A stretch of DNA of 64,000 bases, taken from positions 1,028,001-1,092,000 of the forward strand of contig JAUIRK010000511.1 in the NCBI GenBank assembly GCA_030549495.1, written 5' to 3'. The position numbers and the translations under genes were made by a program. Positions 1-18,159 of the stretch are shown piece by piece; position 1 is the stretch's first letter; every line of letters begins with the position of its first letter. The DNA comes from Nectonema munidae. Taxonomy: Eukaryota > Nematomorpha > Nectonematoida > Nectonematidae. The notes below the pieces were generated by a model. It saw nothing but the letters and a program-made list of their open reading frames with translations, had not been told where the DNA came from and searched no databases.

Positions 1-19
1 TCTCAAAGAAAGAAATCAT

Positions 20-431
20 CATCATCTTCCGTTTGCCCGTAAAAAGGCCTGGTTTTTATCCTGGCTAGCCAAGCTCGACCAGAAGTTTGCAGCGATTTCT
101 CCATCCTTCCCTCATCTTAGCTTCTTCAAACTTGAGATTTTTCTTCTTCATATCTTCTTTAACGACATCTTCATAAGTCTTCTTTGGTCTACCTCTCTTC
201 ACTTTTTCATTTACATTTTCATTTCTAATTCTTTTTTCAGGTTTTGTGCATCCATTCTTTCAATATGTCCACTTTCTACTAAAACCAACTATTTCTTCTA
301 AATGTCTTTCAATATATTCAACATCAGTCATCTTGCTTAAGTCCTCGTTCGTTACTTTGTCCAAGAGAGTTTTGCCACACATCATTCGTATCATCCTCAT
401 CTCTGCCGTTTGCATTCATCTGATATTCACT
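20..431 (-). mobile_element. 5'-truncated RTE-like LINE, 3' end fragment
   Basis: On the minus strand this piece encodes the C-terminal tail of a LINE reverse transcriptase polyprotein: a GHIERMD-like stretch, then after a frameshift a basic segment with a GRPKKTYEDVVKEDM motif, ending at a stop at 65-67. This tail (RxGRPxxTW..V.EDM) is typical of RTE-like and related non-LTR retrotransposons. The element ends in a short (GAT)n tract at about 20-28, as RTE elements do. A perfect 17-bp direct repeat flanks it (3-19 and 432-448), which I read as the target-site duplication. Only about 410 bp are present and the frame is broken, so it is a dead 5'-truncated insertion. It lies upstream of the visible NKAP exons, possibly in an NKAP intron. 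Confidence 0.75.
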
Positions 432-1310
432 TCAAAGAAAGAAATCATTTATTGAAATAATTTTATTTGGAATAATTATTGAAATTTTGAAGGATTCAGA
501 TTGTTGGCAATTTAAACAAAACTTTACAAATCACCGAAAATGTATTAACATTATGAAGGATTTGTATCACTGGAGTCCGGTTTAACAAGTTTTGACACTG
601 TATATTAATTAAATAACGCTATCTTTTATTCTGACATTTAAAACTTTAAAATTACATCAAAAAAAATGGGTTAACGGAAAAAGAACTAAACTCAAACTTT
701 GCTCGTTTTCAAAGATTTTTTGCTTCCATTTTTAGAATTGTATGTGATAAAGAGTTTTCAATTCAATCTTAAAACTTTGTACCTTAAATAATTTTTGTTC
801 TGAAACTAAAATTAATTATTAAAAATTTACAAATAGAGAAGAATTTTCCCCCAAATGTTTTAAAATTGTGGTCCCATAATCGTGAATCACGCTGTGGGGC
901 CTAAATTGGGATAGAAAGAGATGATTTTTTTATATCCTCATTTTCTATTTTCTTACTTAATGAGTTTAACACTAAAAAGTCTAAGCGCATCTTTTTACGC
1001 ATTCTGAATTTATATGTCTTATTATTTTGTTCTTTTATCAGATCCAATATAAAAAATGTCAGACTTGTAATATTTCTTTACAATACATCATTTCATTTTT
1101 TTATATCCTTTCATTTATATATCTAAATTTCTTTTAATTTTGCGCTAATTGAAGCTTTTGGACGTTTTGGTAAAAAAAAAATTATTGATCGTTCTAGTGT
1201 AAAATTTTGCGACCCTTGTGATGCAGTGGTTTAAGCTCTCAAGTCCAAATGATCTACAAGAGTTCAGGATAAATACTATTTTCGGACATGCATAATGAAT
1301 GAATATTTAG

Positions 1311-5134
<3,824 letters not shown>

Positions 5135-5218
5135 CATCTCACTCCCAACATTTCTCTATTTACTCCGTAGCGCGTGTCACGTAGAGCGCCTTTTGTTACG
5201 TCACAACATTTTATTTGA

Positions 5219-5224
5219 AATAAA
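5219..5224 (+). other. Polyadenylation signal AATAAA of NKAP
   Basis: A canonical AATAAA lies 85 bases after the NKAP stop codon and is followed by T-rich sequence, so the NKAP 3' UTR is probably about 100-130 bases. Confidence 0.65.
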
Positions 5225-5229
5225 AGAGT

Positions 5230-8200
5230 ATCTACAATTTTTTTAGTGTTTTCTTCTCTATCTCTCTCTAAGAAGGAATACTCAATATTCTCAAAATACA
5301 TTAAAAAAAATGCTTAACATATGTTTTTTAAAATAAGTGTCACGTTCCAAAATTTCGGAATTGTTAAGGCTCGATTTTTAAGGATCTATTTTTGTTATTG
5401 TTGTTGTCGGTTCCTTTCTATGCTGACTCCTTCCAAATTTTCGATACGATTGGCCAAGCCTAGTTAGGTATCTTAAAGGCGTTTTAAATCATCGGGCATT
5501 TTTGAATCAAAGTAAAATAGAGCAAGACACGATTATGGATTATAGCTGTCACTCATGAACTTCACCTTACATTAGTTTTAATGAAAATACTCATTTCAAC
5601 ATATTTTAAGCCATTATTTACATACGGGCCCAAAATTTTGTTAAGCGTAAAGCCATACAGTATACAAAGATAGAAACAAGCACAATGCTTTAATTTTTTG
5701 TAATCGATGTCTGAATATACTAAAATACAAGTATATTAGTCAGATATTTGTTGTCATTTTTCTTCTTTCAATTCAAAAACGTTTTTAAGTCTGGTGGAAA
5801 GTAATGGGACATGTGTTTTATATGAAAAAATAAATGATAATAGTAAATTAGCAAAAAAGTGTCAAAAATTGGGGCACCTCTGAGTTAGAATATTTTGAGT
5901 TCACGTTCACAACCTATCTATGATAATAATTTTCATGTTTTCGAACTTGCACATTTTGATTTTCACGATTTATACTTTTAGTGTTTAGATGTTTCGACAT
6001 TCTGGATCCATGACTAAGATCCGTTTGGTATGCGATGTAAATGAAGAATGTGTGCTTTCACTTTAAACAAACTCTTCTTTACAAGCCATTTTCTTCTCTT
6101 TAGAACTTTTAGGTATTGAGAGAGCACTTATAATGGAAACATCATGTTGACAGTTGATGACTTAACGTCGATCGAATAATCTCAAATAGCTTTAATTGGG
6201 AAGAATTGATTCTGGTGGTCGTTAAAACAAGTTTGACGGTATCTCAAAGCTAGCCAAAATTAAAGCGATTTTTGGATTATTATTTATAATTCTCACTAAC
6301 CCTACACATAAACCTGTATTTAAAATAATCAATAACTTTTCTACGCCTTCATATGCAATACTTTTTTTCTCGTTTCATCAGATAATAAGATCGTTCACAC
6401 TGACGCATTTGTAGTCGAAAAAGAAAACATACATTTAAAATGAGGAAAGCAAAAATACGAACACTATCACAATTCGGAATTCTCGGGACTCCCATGTTTC
6501 TGGATTGTCTCTACGCAAAATGTAACTTTATTTCACTCATAATTTTACTTGCCTAGTTTTGATCTACAAAATTACTTCAAAGTATAAAGCCAAAATGGCA
6601 AAAATATGATTTTAGAGAGATAAAAAGGAGAAATTAAATAGTATTCATCTAAAGATATGCTCAATTAAGTCGAATTTAAAAGTGCTTTAACCGTAGACTG
6701 GTATGAACAATTTCTCATGAAAAATAATAAATCAACAATCATAACAAATTTATTAATGAATTAAGTTTGTCGAAGTTTTTTCATCATCTGGTTCATCAGG
6801 ACATAAAAATTGAAAGGGAGTTTTATTTCTTATTTTCAGAGAGACATATGCCATTTTATAGTAGTTTATAGCATACAAAGGATTTCGGTTGCAAACAAGT
6901 GCCGCCAAAATTACTAAAAAAAAATTGTTTCAGCATTTAGAAATAAGTATTTTTTTTATTTTTCTTTCAATAAAAAAGATTTTTTATTTTTTTTTTGTTT
7001 AATTTTATTTTTAAGCGTCAAGTTGCCGTCACCAAAACGAAAGTTTCCCACTTGCACCTGCTCTTTTTCACCGTTTTTGTGCCTGTTCATGCCTCCACCT
7101 ATAAACACATTCAAGTGGATACTATAAAAATGACGATTTATTGCTAGGATAAGCGATGATAAATAAACCATTTTGATGACTGAGGTGGATACGATTTCAA
7201 AATTTGATTATATCTTTATATAAAATATATCTTTGAAATGTCAAAATGTTATCAAGTGAAAGCGGATTTTCACTTATTTCGTTCTCCTAATGCCAACATC
7301 TGGTTTGTTTTTATTTTCATAAACATTTCTTAGTAGTGTAGTGCAAGGAGGAAAAATCCCTCATTCGCTTCCGCAAAAAATTTAGAGCGTTAATTTCAAA
7401 CTGGCAAAGTGTATGATTTTGGAATAACCAATTTTTGTTAATAATAAAAGAACAATGCTCTCCAAATATGTAAAATTTGAAGATATTTATTATCGTATTG
7501 TTCAATAAAATAAAGAAAAGAAGGTTGCACGTGTGCACATCTCTCATTCCACTAATATTTGGCCAGCTGGACTAAAATTTAATTGGTCAGATGCATCAGT
7601 AGCCATGATGCAAAATCGTTCGAAGGAACAGCGTGTTTGAGAGTACATTTAAAAAAATCACAAGATATTTCACAATTGCTAACACAGTTTAGGCTACTAG
7701 TTTGTCTAGATATGTATTTATTTATATCAATGCTAAATAAGATGCAAAAATTGAACAAGGGTACCAGCGAGCAACGTCTGTAGTGCAGAACTCCGGTCCA
7801 CCCAGTTTTTGCTGAGGTACCCAATTAATTTTGTAAATTAATAGTATTCACGCGAAAGATCAATCAGAATTGTCAAAAATTTCGAAAAAAATTATAAAAT
7901 TTTAGACAGTCGCGCTTTTTGAAGCAAAAACTATTATATACTACTATAAAGAATATCAGAAATATAATTTGAAAGAATTGTTGCATTCGTTTGGCATGTT
8001 TATAGGGTGTTTAAATGAAATCTACAGATATTTGGCATTGTTTGGTTGTGAAAGTAGTCTAAAAAATATAGTATGGGAGATTGATGAACCAAAGAAGAAA
8101 ATATATCCGTCCAACTGAGGGAACTGAGGATATGTCGTAAGAGTCAGAGATTTACTTTTAAGGAAAAATGAATTTAAAATATTTTTATATCTTAAATAAT

Positions 8201-10329
8201 ACTTTAACCATACAATGAAGTCCGAGAGGGAGGAGCCGAAGGTAGGTATATATTTTTTTAGAAACAGCAGCATCGAATCTCTTCAATTTCAGAATCTGTA
8301 GGTACAAAATTAATCACAGCCAACATGCATTCACTGTTCAACAAAGTTAAACGTGTATGCTCATGATTGTGAACACAAACTAAATTCTTTTAAACTAAAA
8401 TTTCATGATGATTCCAAAATAGCAATCCATTTGAATGCACCACCACGTATCAGTTTTTCAGACTGATCTATATCATTAGTAAATGAGTTTTAGTTAAAAA
8501 AAAACATCACAGAGAGTAAATATACCAAAAATAGGTTAAACAAAGTTAAAAACGCCGAATCCTTTATTGAATAACATTCCAAAAGATTCTCCATCCTGGA
8601 AGTTGTTTGAAGGCAGAAGTTATAATAGATCCACTTTCTAAGCAGGAAGTTTCACTTCATCGAGTGTTTTCTTGAAGGTGACATTTTTGTGTACTTATCT
8701 AAATTGCGCTACAACAAAGATGCCCTCCTTCAACTTAGCCTGTATGGATTATGAGGAACTTTGATCTAGAAAACTTGAAACTTCTCCCAGCTGCTATGCT
8801 CATCTTGTCTGCAATTTGGAATTTGAACAATATTAAAATTTTCAATTGACCAACTATCGCTTAAATCTCAAGTTTCATATTCTCGTATGCCTCATAAAGA
8901 TTAATCAAGTGTTAAGTTGACATCGAGTTTTTTAAATTTGTTTAAGATTCAATAATGAAACGATTCTTCAAAACCTTGTGATTCAAATTCGCGAGGAACG
9001 TTATGTTAGTTCAAAAAGAAAGTTGGTCTGCCGAAAATAAGTTCCACGAACACCGTGCTCTCCAGAATAAACATCTACTTCATGACAATAGTTTACTTTA
9101 TTTTTTGAAAAGTATGGTGTAGATACACCATTTGATGTAAGTAAAATACATGCTTACACCTCATCAAATTGCACTTTCTATATAATGCATGCGATGAAAG
9201 CGAAAAGCTTTTCCACCTTGAAAACTGGACGTAACGTCAAAAACTGATTGTAAATCTGAGATCAGAATCAAAAACTACACAAGTACACGTAGACAAAGGC
9301 TTAATGAAAAATACTTGCTGACCAGTGTCAAATCTTTAGGTGCAAGAAGATTCTTAAATACCAAAATTTTTAGTTGCAGAATTGTTCCTAACTCTTATCG
9401 GCTGACGCTTAGAACGAAGGTTTGTGGCGTAAGAGACTCTGTTCGAAGCTGGAACTCGCTTTAAATTTATCAAAGCACACATCTTTCGTTATTTAATGAA
9501 AAAACTAGGCTGAACCAATTAAAAGCCTGACAAGTAAAGAAAATTTAAGACAATATGCATCGTTTATTCATAAATAAAAAGCCATTTATATTTTAAAATC
9601 AAGGTTCACTGATTAAAATGCGCTTATATTGTTATAAATGGTATATGTAATAATTTAACAAAGCACAGCTGGGAAAAAGGTGTGTGTGTGTATATGATCA
9701 ATATAGAGAGGACGAAAAAGCGCTTTAATAAAATTGTAACAACATTAAATCTTGCTTTTTAAGGATTCCATTAAGCTTCCAATAATTATTATTGTTCATC
9801 GAAAATAATTTTACAAAACATCACGATCATATATTGCAGCGTAACAAACAATACGATATGTAGAAATATAGTATAGAGACATATATCAAATATAAGTTAT
9901 ACACTCGAAGAAATAAATAAAATGTTAAGTATATATTATGGTTTGACAATATGCCATACAAACACACTTATTCCACAAAAGAACAAAACACTAGACCCAA
10001 CATTTGTCAATATTGTTTTTTGATTTTGTGCTTTTCGTAGAATAGTGCAGAGTTTGTATGTCATCAATGTCATCATCATCTTTTATCATCATCATCATCA
10101 TTTATATACATATATTAGGTATATAATACCTTCATATAATACAGGAGACATTAACAAACAGCCCACAGAATATATATAGTTATTGAGGACGCATATGGCA
10201 AATGAAAACATAATGGAAGAGAGGAACACATAAGCTAAGCAACAGATAGGGTAGATTTAAAAATAGATATATGTTAAAAAGGAGAGATGAAATCGTTTTG
10301 GCACAACGTTATGACCACGTGTATGCTGC
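5230..10329. other. Spacer between the NKAP and PFK 3' ends
   Basis: The two genes converge on this 5-kb AT-rich stretch. No conserved coding exon is recognised. Short open frames exist (for example minus strand 6956-7171, which includes a locally GC-richer exon-like piece after a TTTATAG acceptor at about 7099). A (ATC)n-like tract lies at 10066-10101. A TTTATT at 9563-9568 is a possible minus-strand AATAAA for PFK, about 760 bases past its stop codon. Confidence 0.5.
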
Positions 10330-13300
10330 TTATATTGCTTCTATGTTGTAGGATACGTTAATTTTGGCGAGAATCATCATCAAAGACCTCAGATTCATCC
10401 ACCACTGTGGATTTTTGTGAGTTCTGCGCACGAAGTCGACCTGGGGTTTTAGGGTTTGAAGGGGAGTGAATTCGGTCTTGCCAAATTGATAGCCGATGAG
10501 GCTGATGGACTCGCTATCATCCGCTACCACTTGTTTCGTCGTGGGATCTTGGTACTTCTGCAGCTGTTCCACCATATGATTCAGCGACTTAGTAGCAAAT
10601 TTGACGCCTGTGTTTTAAAGATAAAAGAGTTTTATCGGTGAATACATGCTTTTATCACTTTATATACACGCCATACGTAGATCAATTGGGTAAATAATGG
10701 ACCATATGCCTAAAGACATATACTGAAAGTACGCACAAACAAAATTAAGTGTACTTCAGGCAGTTGGATCAATTAAATATAAAGAAAAAGTGTGTGAATT
10801 TAGATTTTAAAAAACATTTAATCTGTTGAGTCTAACTACTTAATTAAAAAAGAACCTTCCAAGAGCTACAATTTTATGATCAATTTGATTTTTTAGTATA
10901 TATATAGTGACAACTTAATAGAGCTTATAAACAAAAATGTTTTGTTTTTGATTTTCCTACTTTCCTTAAAGAAAAAACTTTCAACCGGCTTATTTGTTTA
11001 AAATGGAGTTTTTGTTGTAGCGCCAGCGTTATCACTTGTGGCGAAAGCATGCAAAAAGTTGGAAGTAATCATTCCCATCCACCAGATTTAGTCTGCAATT
11101 ATTCATTAAAAGTGAAAGAAAAGATAATAAAGAAAAGCAATCGCTGCAATCCAATGAAGTCACATCAACTGCTCTACAAGTAATTTACAAAACATCGTTA
11201 GCTCGTAATGTGAGACGTGAAAGAGGAAGGGCTGATGCAAATGAAAATCACGATGTTACTACAAGAGGTCATAACTTCATACTTCATGGATCAGAAGGAG
11301 ACGCATCATCATCCTTGATTTAATGCGTTTAAATTTTAAAAAGCGGCTAGCAACGGCAGTATCACCTTGGATTTTATGAAACCATTAAACTCTCAGATTT
11401 TATGAAAACACCATTCCACTTAGGAAATTCATCAATTCACTAAAATCCTTCGCGATTTCAAGCAAGTTCTAGGGATCCTTCATCCAACAGTGTAAATTTA
11501 GAAGTGTATAACTAGAAATGGTAAGTTCTCGATAAGGGGTCGTTCCTGCTCTCTCTCTCTAGACAGTTTTTGGATAGTTTTCTGTCTACTCAACAAAGTT
11601 ACCATTTGTCAAATTCTTAACTCCAGTCATCCTCCATTTTGGTTGACTTCATTTGTGAGCGTCCCCTAAAGCTAAAAAATACAGTAGAACATATTCAACT
11701 TAATGATTTAACTCAAAGGCAAATTTTTGGGTTTTAGCCAAAAGTACAGATTCTGAAACAGGAATCTTTTGGGATCTACCATTTTTAAACGAAAGAAAAA
11801 GAGCATCTTCAACATCGGGGTAAAGACGCTTTCTTGTTCTTTGACGCCTTGTTCCACTTTTCTCGTAAGAATCCTTCATTTTTTCCGAAGATTTCATACA
11901 AGTCAGCAGTTAAGACAGTTATAAAACAATTAAGAGGTACTTCAAAATCATCAGCTATTGCTCATTTTGATTTTACACAAGAGTTAGCACGATACTTTAC
12001 GCAAATATCAAAATTTCTGTGTTTAGAAGGAATAAGAACAATTTGTAAAACGAGAAAGAATTAAGGAGTCAAAAATGAAAAATAAAGCGTATCATTTATT
12101 TAAATAAATGTGACTCTTCGTCCATGCTGGTTTATTAGTACAAAAATATTATTGTTTTTATAATAAGAAGCAAATTCACCTTCGCCATCTCATTCTCCGT
12201 TATAGGATGGCACTAAAGATCGATCAGCTGTATAGCAAACAGAAACGCTATTTTTCTGTATTAGCAAGTTAGTTTCATAAATTTCACAATTTTATCGTTT
12301 GTATAAGGGAAATTTATTACTAAAGAGAGTGATTACACAAGTAATACAAAATTATAAGTAAGTTCGTTATAAAAGTTCTAATTTACGTGTTTATTTGTAC
12401 AGGGGATTGAGAATGGACAAATTGGTGCATATTATTGAAGTGTAAAAAAGTAAATATGACGTATACATTTTTAAGAATTCAATTCAAAAGGAATTAAAAT
12501 ATTATAATAATGATAAAATCGATCATTCGATTTCAAATTTTGGAAATCTAAATTATCGCAAGACTGAAAGATTAACTCTTATTTCAAAATTCTAAATGAT
12601 GAAAAGTACGCGCAAAATGGTATTATATTTGATCATAATGGGATCATTACTTTTCAATTCCTCAATACATCTCACATCTTTACTAAAAAGTTTAAATAAA
12701 ATCGCATCATGTCGAAAGCTTAACTTGCCATATGATATATGCCTTAAATGGAATTAGTTACATGGCAGATTAACCAAAAGTTCCAGCACAAAAAAGTTTT
12801 TGAAAGAAGAAAGACATTAAAAGTGCGTATAGAAAATTAAAAAAAAAGAGAAGAATATAATTTCTAGATTATTACCCAAACACACGATAATCTTTCAGCA
12901 AATAAATAAGATTATAACTTCGAAAAGGGGCGGAAGCAAAAATTGTCATATTTAACTTTTAAAACTTATATTAATTATTATTTTTACGGATATTTTCTGT
13001 GCAAGCTGAGGTTAGCGGGTTAATCCAATTATGGAAAAGTAAAAACACCATTTACTCAAATTTTTGCTATTTTGCTCTTCAGTTACTTATTTTCAAGTTA
13101 TTTTGGATCTTCCTTTAAAAATGGGTATGGGTTTTAACGTTGACATCATTTTTGCGGGTTTTACGAAACACCACTTTTTAGAGGTACAATTAGTTGAAGT
13201 GTATATTGAAGAAATACCCAGATTTCTGTCGAAGACAGTTGGATAGCCGCCCTGCTGAACATGGCCCAACACATTTTCGCGAAGACTGAAGCGTCCTTTA

Positions 13301-16300
13301 GCCTCGGACTTGAAGAGGGTGGACATGAACTTCATGTCGTAGTAGTCGTGGCAGTTCTCGTGGCGAATGATCGTTCCTCTCTTGATTCCTTCGTCCATCT
13401 TGGTGGTGATGTGCTCAACATCGTTCTTCAAGGATTTCAAATCCGTCTAAATCGATACAAGAGTGAATGTACACGCATTAACCGGGGTTCCAAAAAGATC
13501 ACAGAAATCCCGCATCCTAAACAACTTCCTTCCCAACATTAATAAGGAAAGTTGAAAGGGATTATAAAAATTGTGTTGGTTAGGTAGAAAGTAAGTTGGA
13601 TGATTTGTTTCGTTAGTTATCAGACGATTTGTAGTAGTTCGTGAATTGGTTAGAGAGAGTTACTTAAATAAAATGGACTAGAAGTCAAATTACGTAAACC
13701 AATTTGAAACGCTTTGAAGCTGCGTTTATTGGAGCAAATAGTTCCATCGCAAAGAACATACTCACATTGGACTTTTTACAAAAAAAAAAATAGAGATACT
13801 GTTGTAATGAAATAGAAAAACAGTTTGACAGTTAGATTGTAGAGAAAGCGCGTAGTTAGCAAATTTCAATATCGAGCTATCTTGCATCCCCAATACGTGA
13901 GATGTAGTAAAATGGAGGATGCGATTTTTGTGCGCGTTCCATCCCATTCATTAATATGGCGACAGAAAGAGGTGCTTACAGGCTCTTCGTATATGTAGGC
14001 GGCATCAGCTCCACTCGCGATTCCGGCCATTGAGCACAGGTAGCCACAGTAGCCACCCATCGTTTCTACCAAGAAAACGCGTCTTCGAGTTCCCTTCGCT
14101 GATTGCTTGATCCTAACAAATAAGAATGGAAGAGAAAGGTTGAAAAAAGTGCAAGAAAAGCAAGCACGTTTGACTTTGAAAATCATTGCTTTTTGACGTA
14201 TTACATTCAAAAGATTAATTTTATCACAAAGTACAACACCTTTCTCTTTTCTTCATCCTAAACGCTTTGAGGACCAGAAGTGGTCAGTGCCGTGGAGTCG
14301 GAAACCTTAAAGGGATAGTAGATAGATTTGATATCAAATAAAATTTAGGGCTCGGGAAGTTGGATTTTTTTAACTAGAAATACTGAAATAGAGTTTTAGC
14401 TATAAATACCAAACGGTCAAATTGAGCTTTGAACATTTTAAAGACATATTTGAAAGTATTGTATCACACAAACAGTAGATTTATTTGTATCAAATGTTCA
14501 ATTAAACTCGATTGCTTACATTTTATAAAATTAATTAATTAATTAAGTAAGTAACACCAACTAAATTTTTACAAGGCCAATTTGATCGCACGGCAAAGTC
14601 ACGTATAATTAAATTTTTCTTTTTGTTAAAAAGTTCCATACCTAAATTTAGTCATTTTGATCAAAGATATGAAAAATGTGAGAAATTCATTTCAATTAGG
14701 AATTCTAAATCCACAGAGGTCTTGGCATCTTACTTGAGGAAATTGAACCTAACGGTCAAATTGAGCAAAGCTCTTGCAAAGCATATGCAGTGGCCTCCGC
14801 CCTCTCTAGTCGAAGTCGGTATTGAATGCATTAAGTTTTGAATATTATATAGCCCAATGTTTAGTTGCTTGGAATGAGAATGGGAGTACTCCAAAAAAAA
14901 AGTGTCCCAAAAAACGAAAAACACCTGCTTTAAGGATACAAAATAACAGTGAACAGGAAAAGCAGAAAATTAGACTTCCAAAATTTTTCCTCCTCAAACT
15001 AATAAGTCTGCTTTCCTATTCGAGTGAATTTTCATATACCTTTTAAGCCCACTCCTTTTCTTTGAAGTGTATAACTTGAATACTTGTAAAAAAATCTATA
15101 ATATTTCCTATCTGATTGAATGATTGGGTGCTTGCATAGCGTTATATATATATAAGGTATATGTGCTGGGGTTTAATTGCAAGCAGTTAGCAAATTCGAT
15201 TGGCGTTATCATACATGTCTGACAAATCCAAGACGACCGGTTTCAAACTTTTTGGGTCTCATCAGTTGAATGCAGTTAGAAACTCCCTTTACTGCGAATC
15301 AACACAGCCTAGTAGCGAAGTGACATCCAATATATTGATAGTCTGATAGATATATTTTCTTATCTTCTATATGATAAAATGTTGGCTAATTCAAACTCTC
15401 AATGCATTTGAAAGATAATCTCGTAGTGCGAAGTGGACTGCCACAATTGGGGGTTCCGGCCACAAAACACTCCTCCGTATATGTACACAAATGGTGAAAA
15501 ATAGCGATGATGAGTTAGCATACTTGATGCAAGTTAGGAGCAAAAATATCATACCTATCCAAAATTTGAGTGATTTCATTGAGAGCAGTATCGCTACCAA
15601 TTGAAAATTCCGTGCCCGGAATATTATTGGAAATGGTTGCTGGAGCAATTATTATCGGAATTTTGAATTCATCAAAATTCTGGCGCTGCTCTTCAAACTG
15701 GTAGCCGGTCACAAAGGCCTAAAAATTTTGGCATGACCAATATACCGCGCATGGAACATATGTTAATTTTATCCATATAATCCTCATGGGTTTTTTTGGA
15801 TCTATCTTCCTCCCTACACATTTTCTTATTTTTAACTTCATTATTTCAGCATCTTACAATAGGATATGTAGGATTTTTTCCCATACGAACATATAAAGTA
15901 TCTTTTTGTTTTGAACTAAATAAATCTTATTGGCATACAATAGTAAAATACTTTTTATAGAGAAATTTACTTTTTTGGAATATTTTTTTAGCGATTTTAA
16001 ATATTTAGTTAAAAATATGAAAAATTTAACAGAAGTTTTTATTCTGGCGTCACAAAGTCATTCAAAATTGGATTATTTACTTTTTTATTTTTTATTTGTG
16101 ACTTTAATAGGTTTTCATTTGAACAAAATGAATTATTATGTTTTTAAAGACTTCCGTTATTTGCTGAAGAGCAAGATGTACATGTTTTATGGAAGACATA
16201 TGGACTTTATGAAAATTAATAAGTGAAAAGTAAAAAAATCAATTATAAATGACAAGTGCAGATAAATACCAAAAATGAAATTCAAAACTCAACCAATAAA

Positions 16301-18061
16301 AACACTTCAAAATAAAAATGAGTGATTTTAAATAATTGTCACATCTGTTTCACTTAAATGCTAACTCAAAATTCAAATGTCAAACAAATCAAAAGAAAAT
16401 TGTCTTTATTTGTAAAAAAGTTGACATAAAAATGGATTCTTAGAGTCCCATTTTCCAATTAATTGTTAATATTATTTTTGTAAGTAGGCATGAAATCTTT
16501 TAAGTTACTCTCTTTTGAAAAGATGCCATCATTTGTCAAGAGCTTTTTAATAACTGGAATCAATCTTTCCGCTGCCACTCTTGTTGTATGCTAATACAAG
16601 TATACTTATATTAGAAAATCGTTAGCTATATCAAAAATGTTGTGTTTGAATGAAACCTTATAATAAAATTGAACATCTTGTTAACTCTTGAATATAGAAA
16701 AAAAGCAATTTCAAATCGTTATAAAACTTGCTCTTTGCTCGATGACTTATGATATTCTTACCAAATCTAAAACTAAGGCTTTTAGCGTTTATTCCCTTTT
16801 GTGTTTGGATAGAAAGTTATTTTCACTTTTGGTCTCGCTGGTTATAACCAAAAACTAAAACGGATAAAAATTGATTCTATTAAGAATTGAAGATATCGTG
16901 AGACCTACCAACCCTTTATAAGGAGTGCTTTTCTCAAATTTCTAAACAATGTTTAAAAGTGGAGAAAATGTAAGATGCAAAATCGAAGTCAAATGAAATG
17001 CTGTGCGACCTACCTCAAATCCTCCAACGATGAAGAGACCTTGGATTCCGAATTCTTTTATACTCGCAGCAACTTCCTTTTCTCTACCTTCCAGCAATTT
17101 TCTGAATATACAATAGAAAGAAATTCATTATTCGTAAATATCCACTACAATTTAAAGCCTGTCAAGAGTTTTAAAACGCCCTCTTCACGTCATCGTTGAC
17201 GTGAAATTGACGTCCTCATTTGTGTCAGCGAAATTTTACTTTAAAGTTTGTGGCCAATCCATTATTTCTTTTTACATTATACAGAAATTTAATGGGTCAT
17301 CTTCAGCACCAAGCCTATATTTTCATTTCCAAATAAGTGTGCAAAAGGACATATGTGCCCTCACGAAAGCGGTAATGTCCGTTTTAGCGATAAACACTGG
17401 ACACACACACAAGATATTTGTTAAAATAACTTTTTACTTGTTTCAATTTAGTTACAATCTTTGAAAAATTTTAACGTCTAATACATTAACATGGAAAAAA
17501 TAACGCAGTAAAGAGTTTGCTAAAAAGTCCACACACAAAATTAAATTCAACATTATCTTATAAATAGTCTTAAACGTTAAAGCACTTTTGAGATATTGCT
17601 AAAAGTAAGGTACTCACTCTAACATTAGGCTATGACAATAATTTTGTTAGTTAAACGAAAAGTGTGTTAGTTTGTTGGAAGTTATGTCATTAGTTAGTTA
17701 TGGACTTTGTACCTTACAAGTTTAGAATATTTATTATTAAGGCAAGGAATCAGTAAAGGTCTTCATAATAACTGCACAAGCGATTATTATTATTTATTTA
17801 AGCATATTTATGACGAATGATGGAAATCGCAAAGAAACTCGTTTAAACGACATTTCAATTTTTCAATAACGCTTACCACATCGCTTAGTATTGAGAGTAT
17901 CATATCTTACAAGTATTTTGGAAGTTGAATAAACTTAGAATCAAAATGAGATTCTAATTATCATTAGAATGGATTTGAATTAATAAATAAATCATAGTTA
18001 GGGTGAAGCCGGTGCACATAAACGAGAAAAGAATTGTAAAAAGGAAGAAATAATCTTTATC

Positions 18062-18159
<98 letters not shown>

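Noticed and set aside
1205-1290. tRNA-like or SINE head before the first NKAP exon
   Set aside because: Box-A- and box-B-like fragments (GCAGTGGTTTAAGC, GAGTTCAGGAT) are too degenerate and no second copy was seen.
1295-1297. ATG at 1295 as the NKAP start codon
   Set aside because: It precedes a splice-acceptor-like TTTAG at 1306-1310, and the conserved N-terminal half of NKAP would be missing; upstream exons are more likely.
14623-15046. Two 72-74-codon plus-strand frames repeated in arm B
   Set aside because: Present in both arms only because the DNA is duplicated; no recognisable protein family and no splice context.
15930-16226. 98-codon plus-strand frame inside duplication arm A
   Set aside because: It is extremely AT-biased, and the copy in arm B is frameshifted within it; no family recognised, so it is probably chance.
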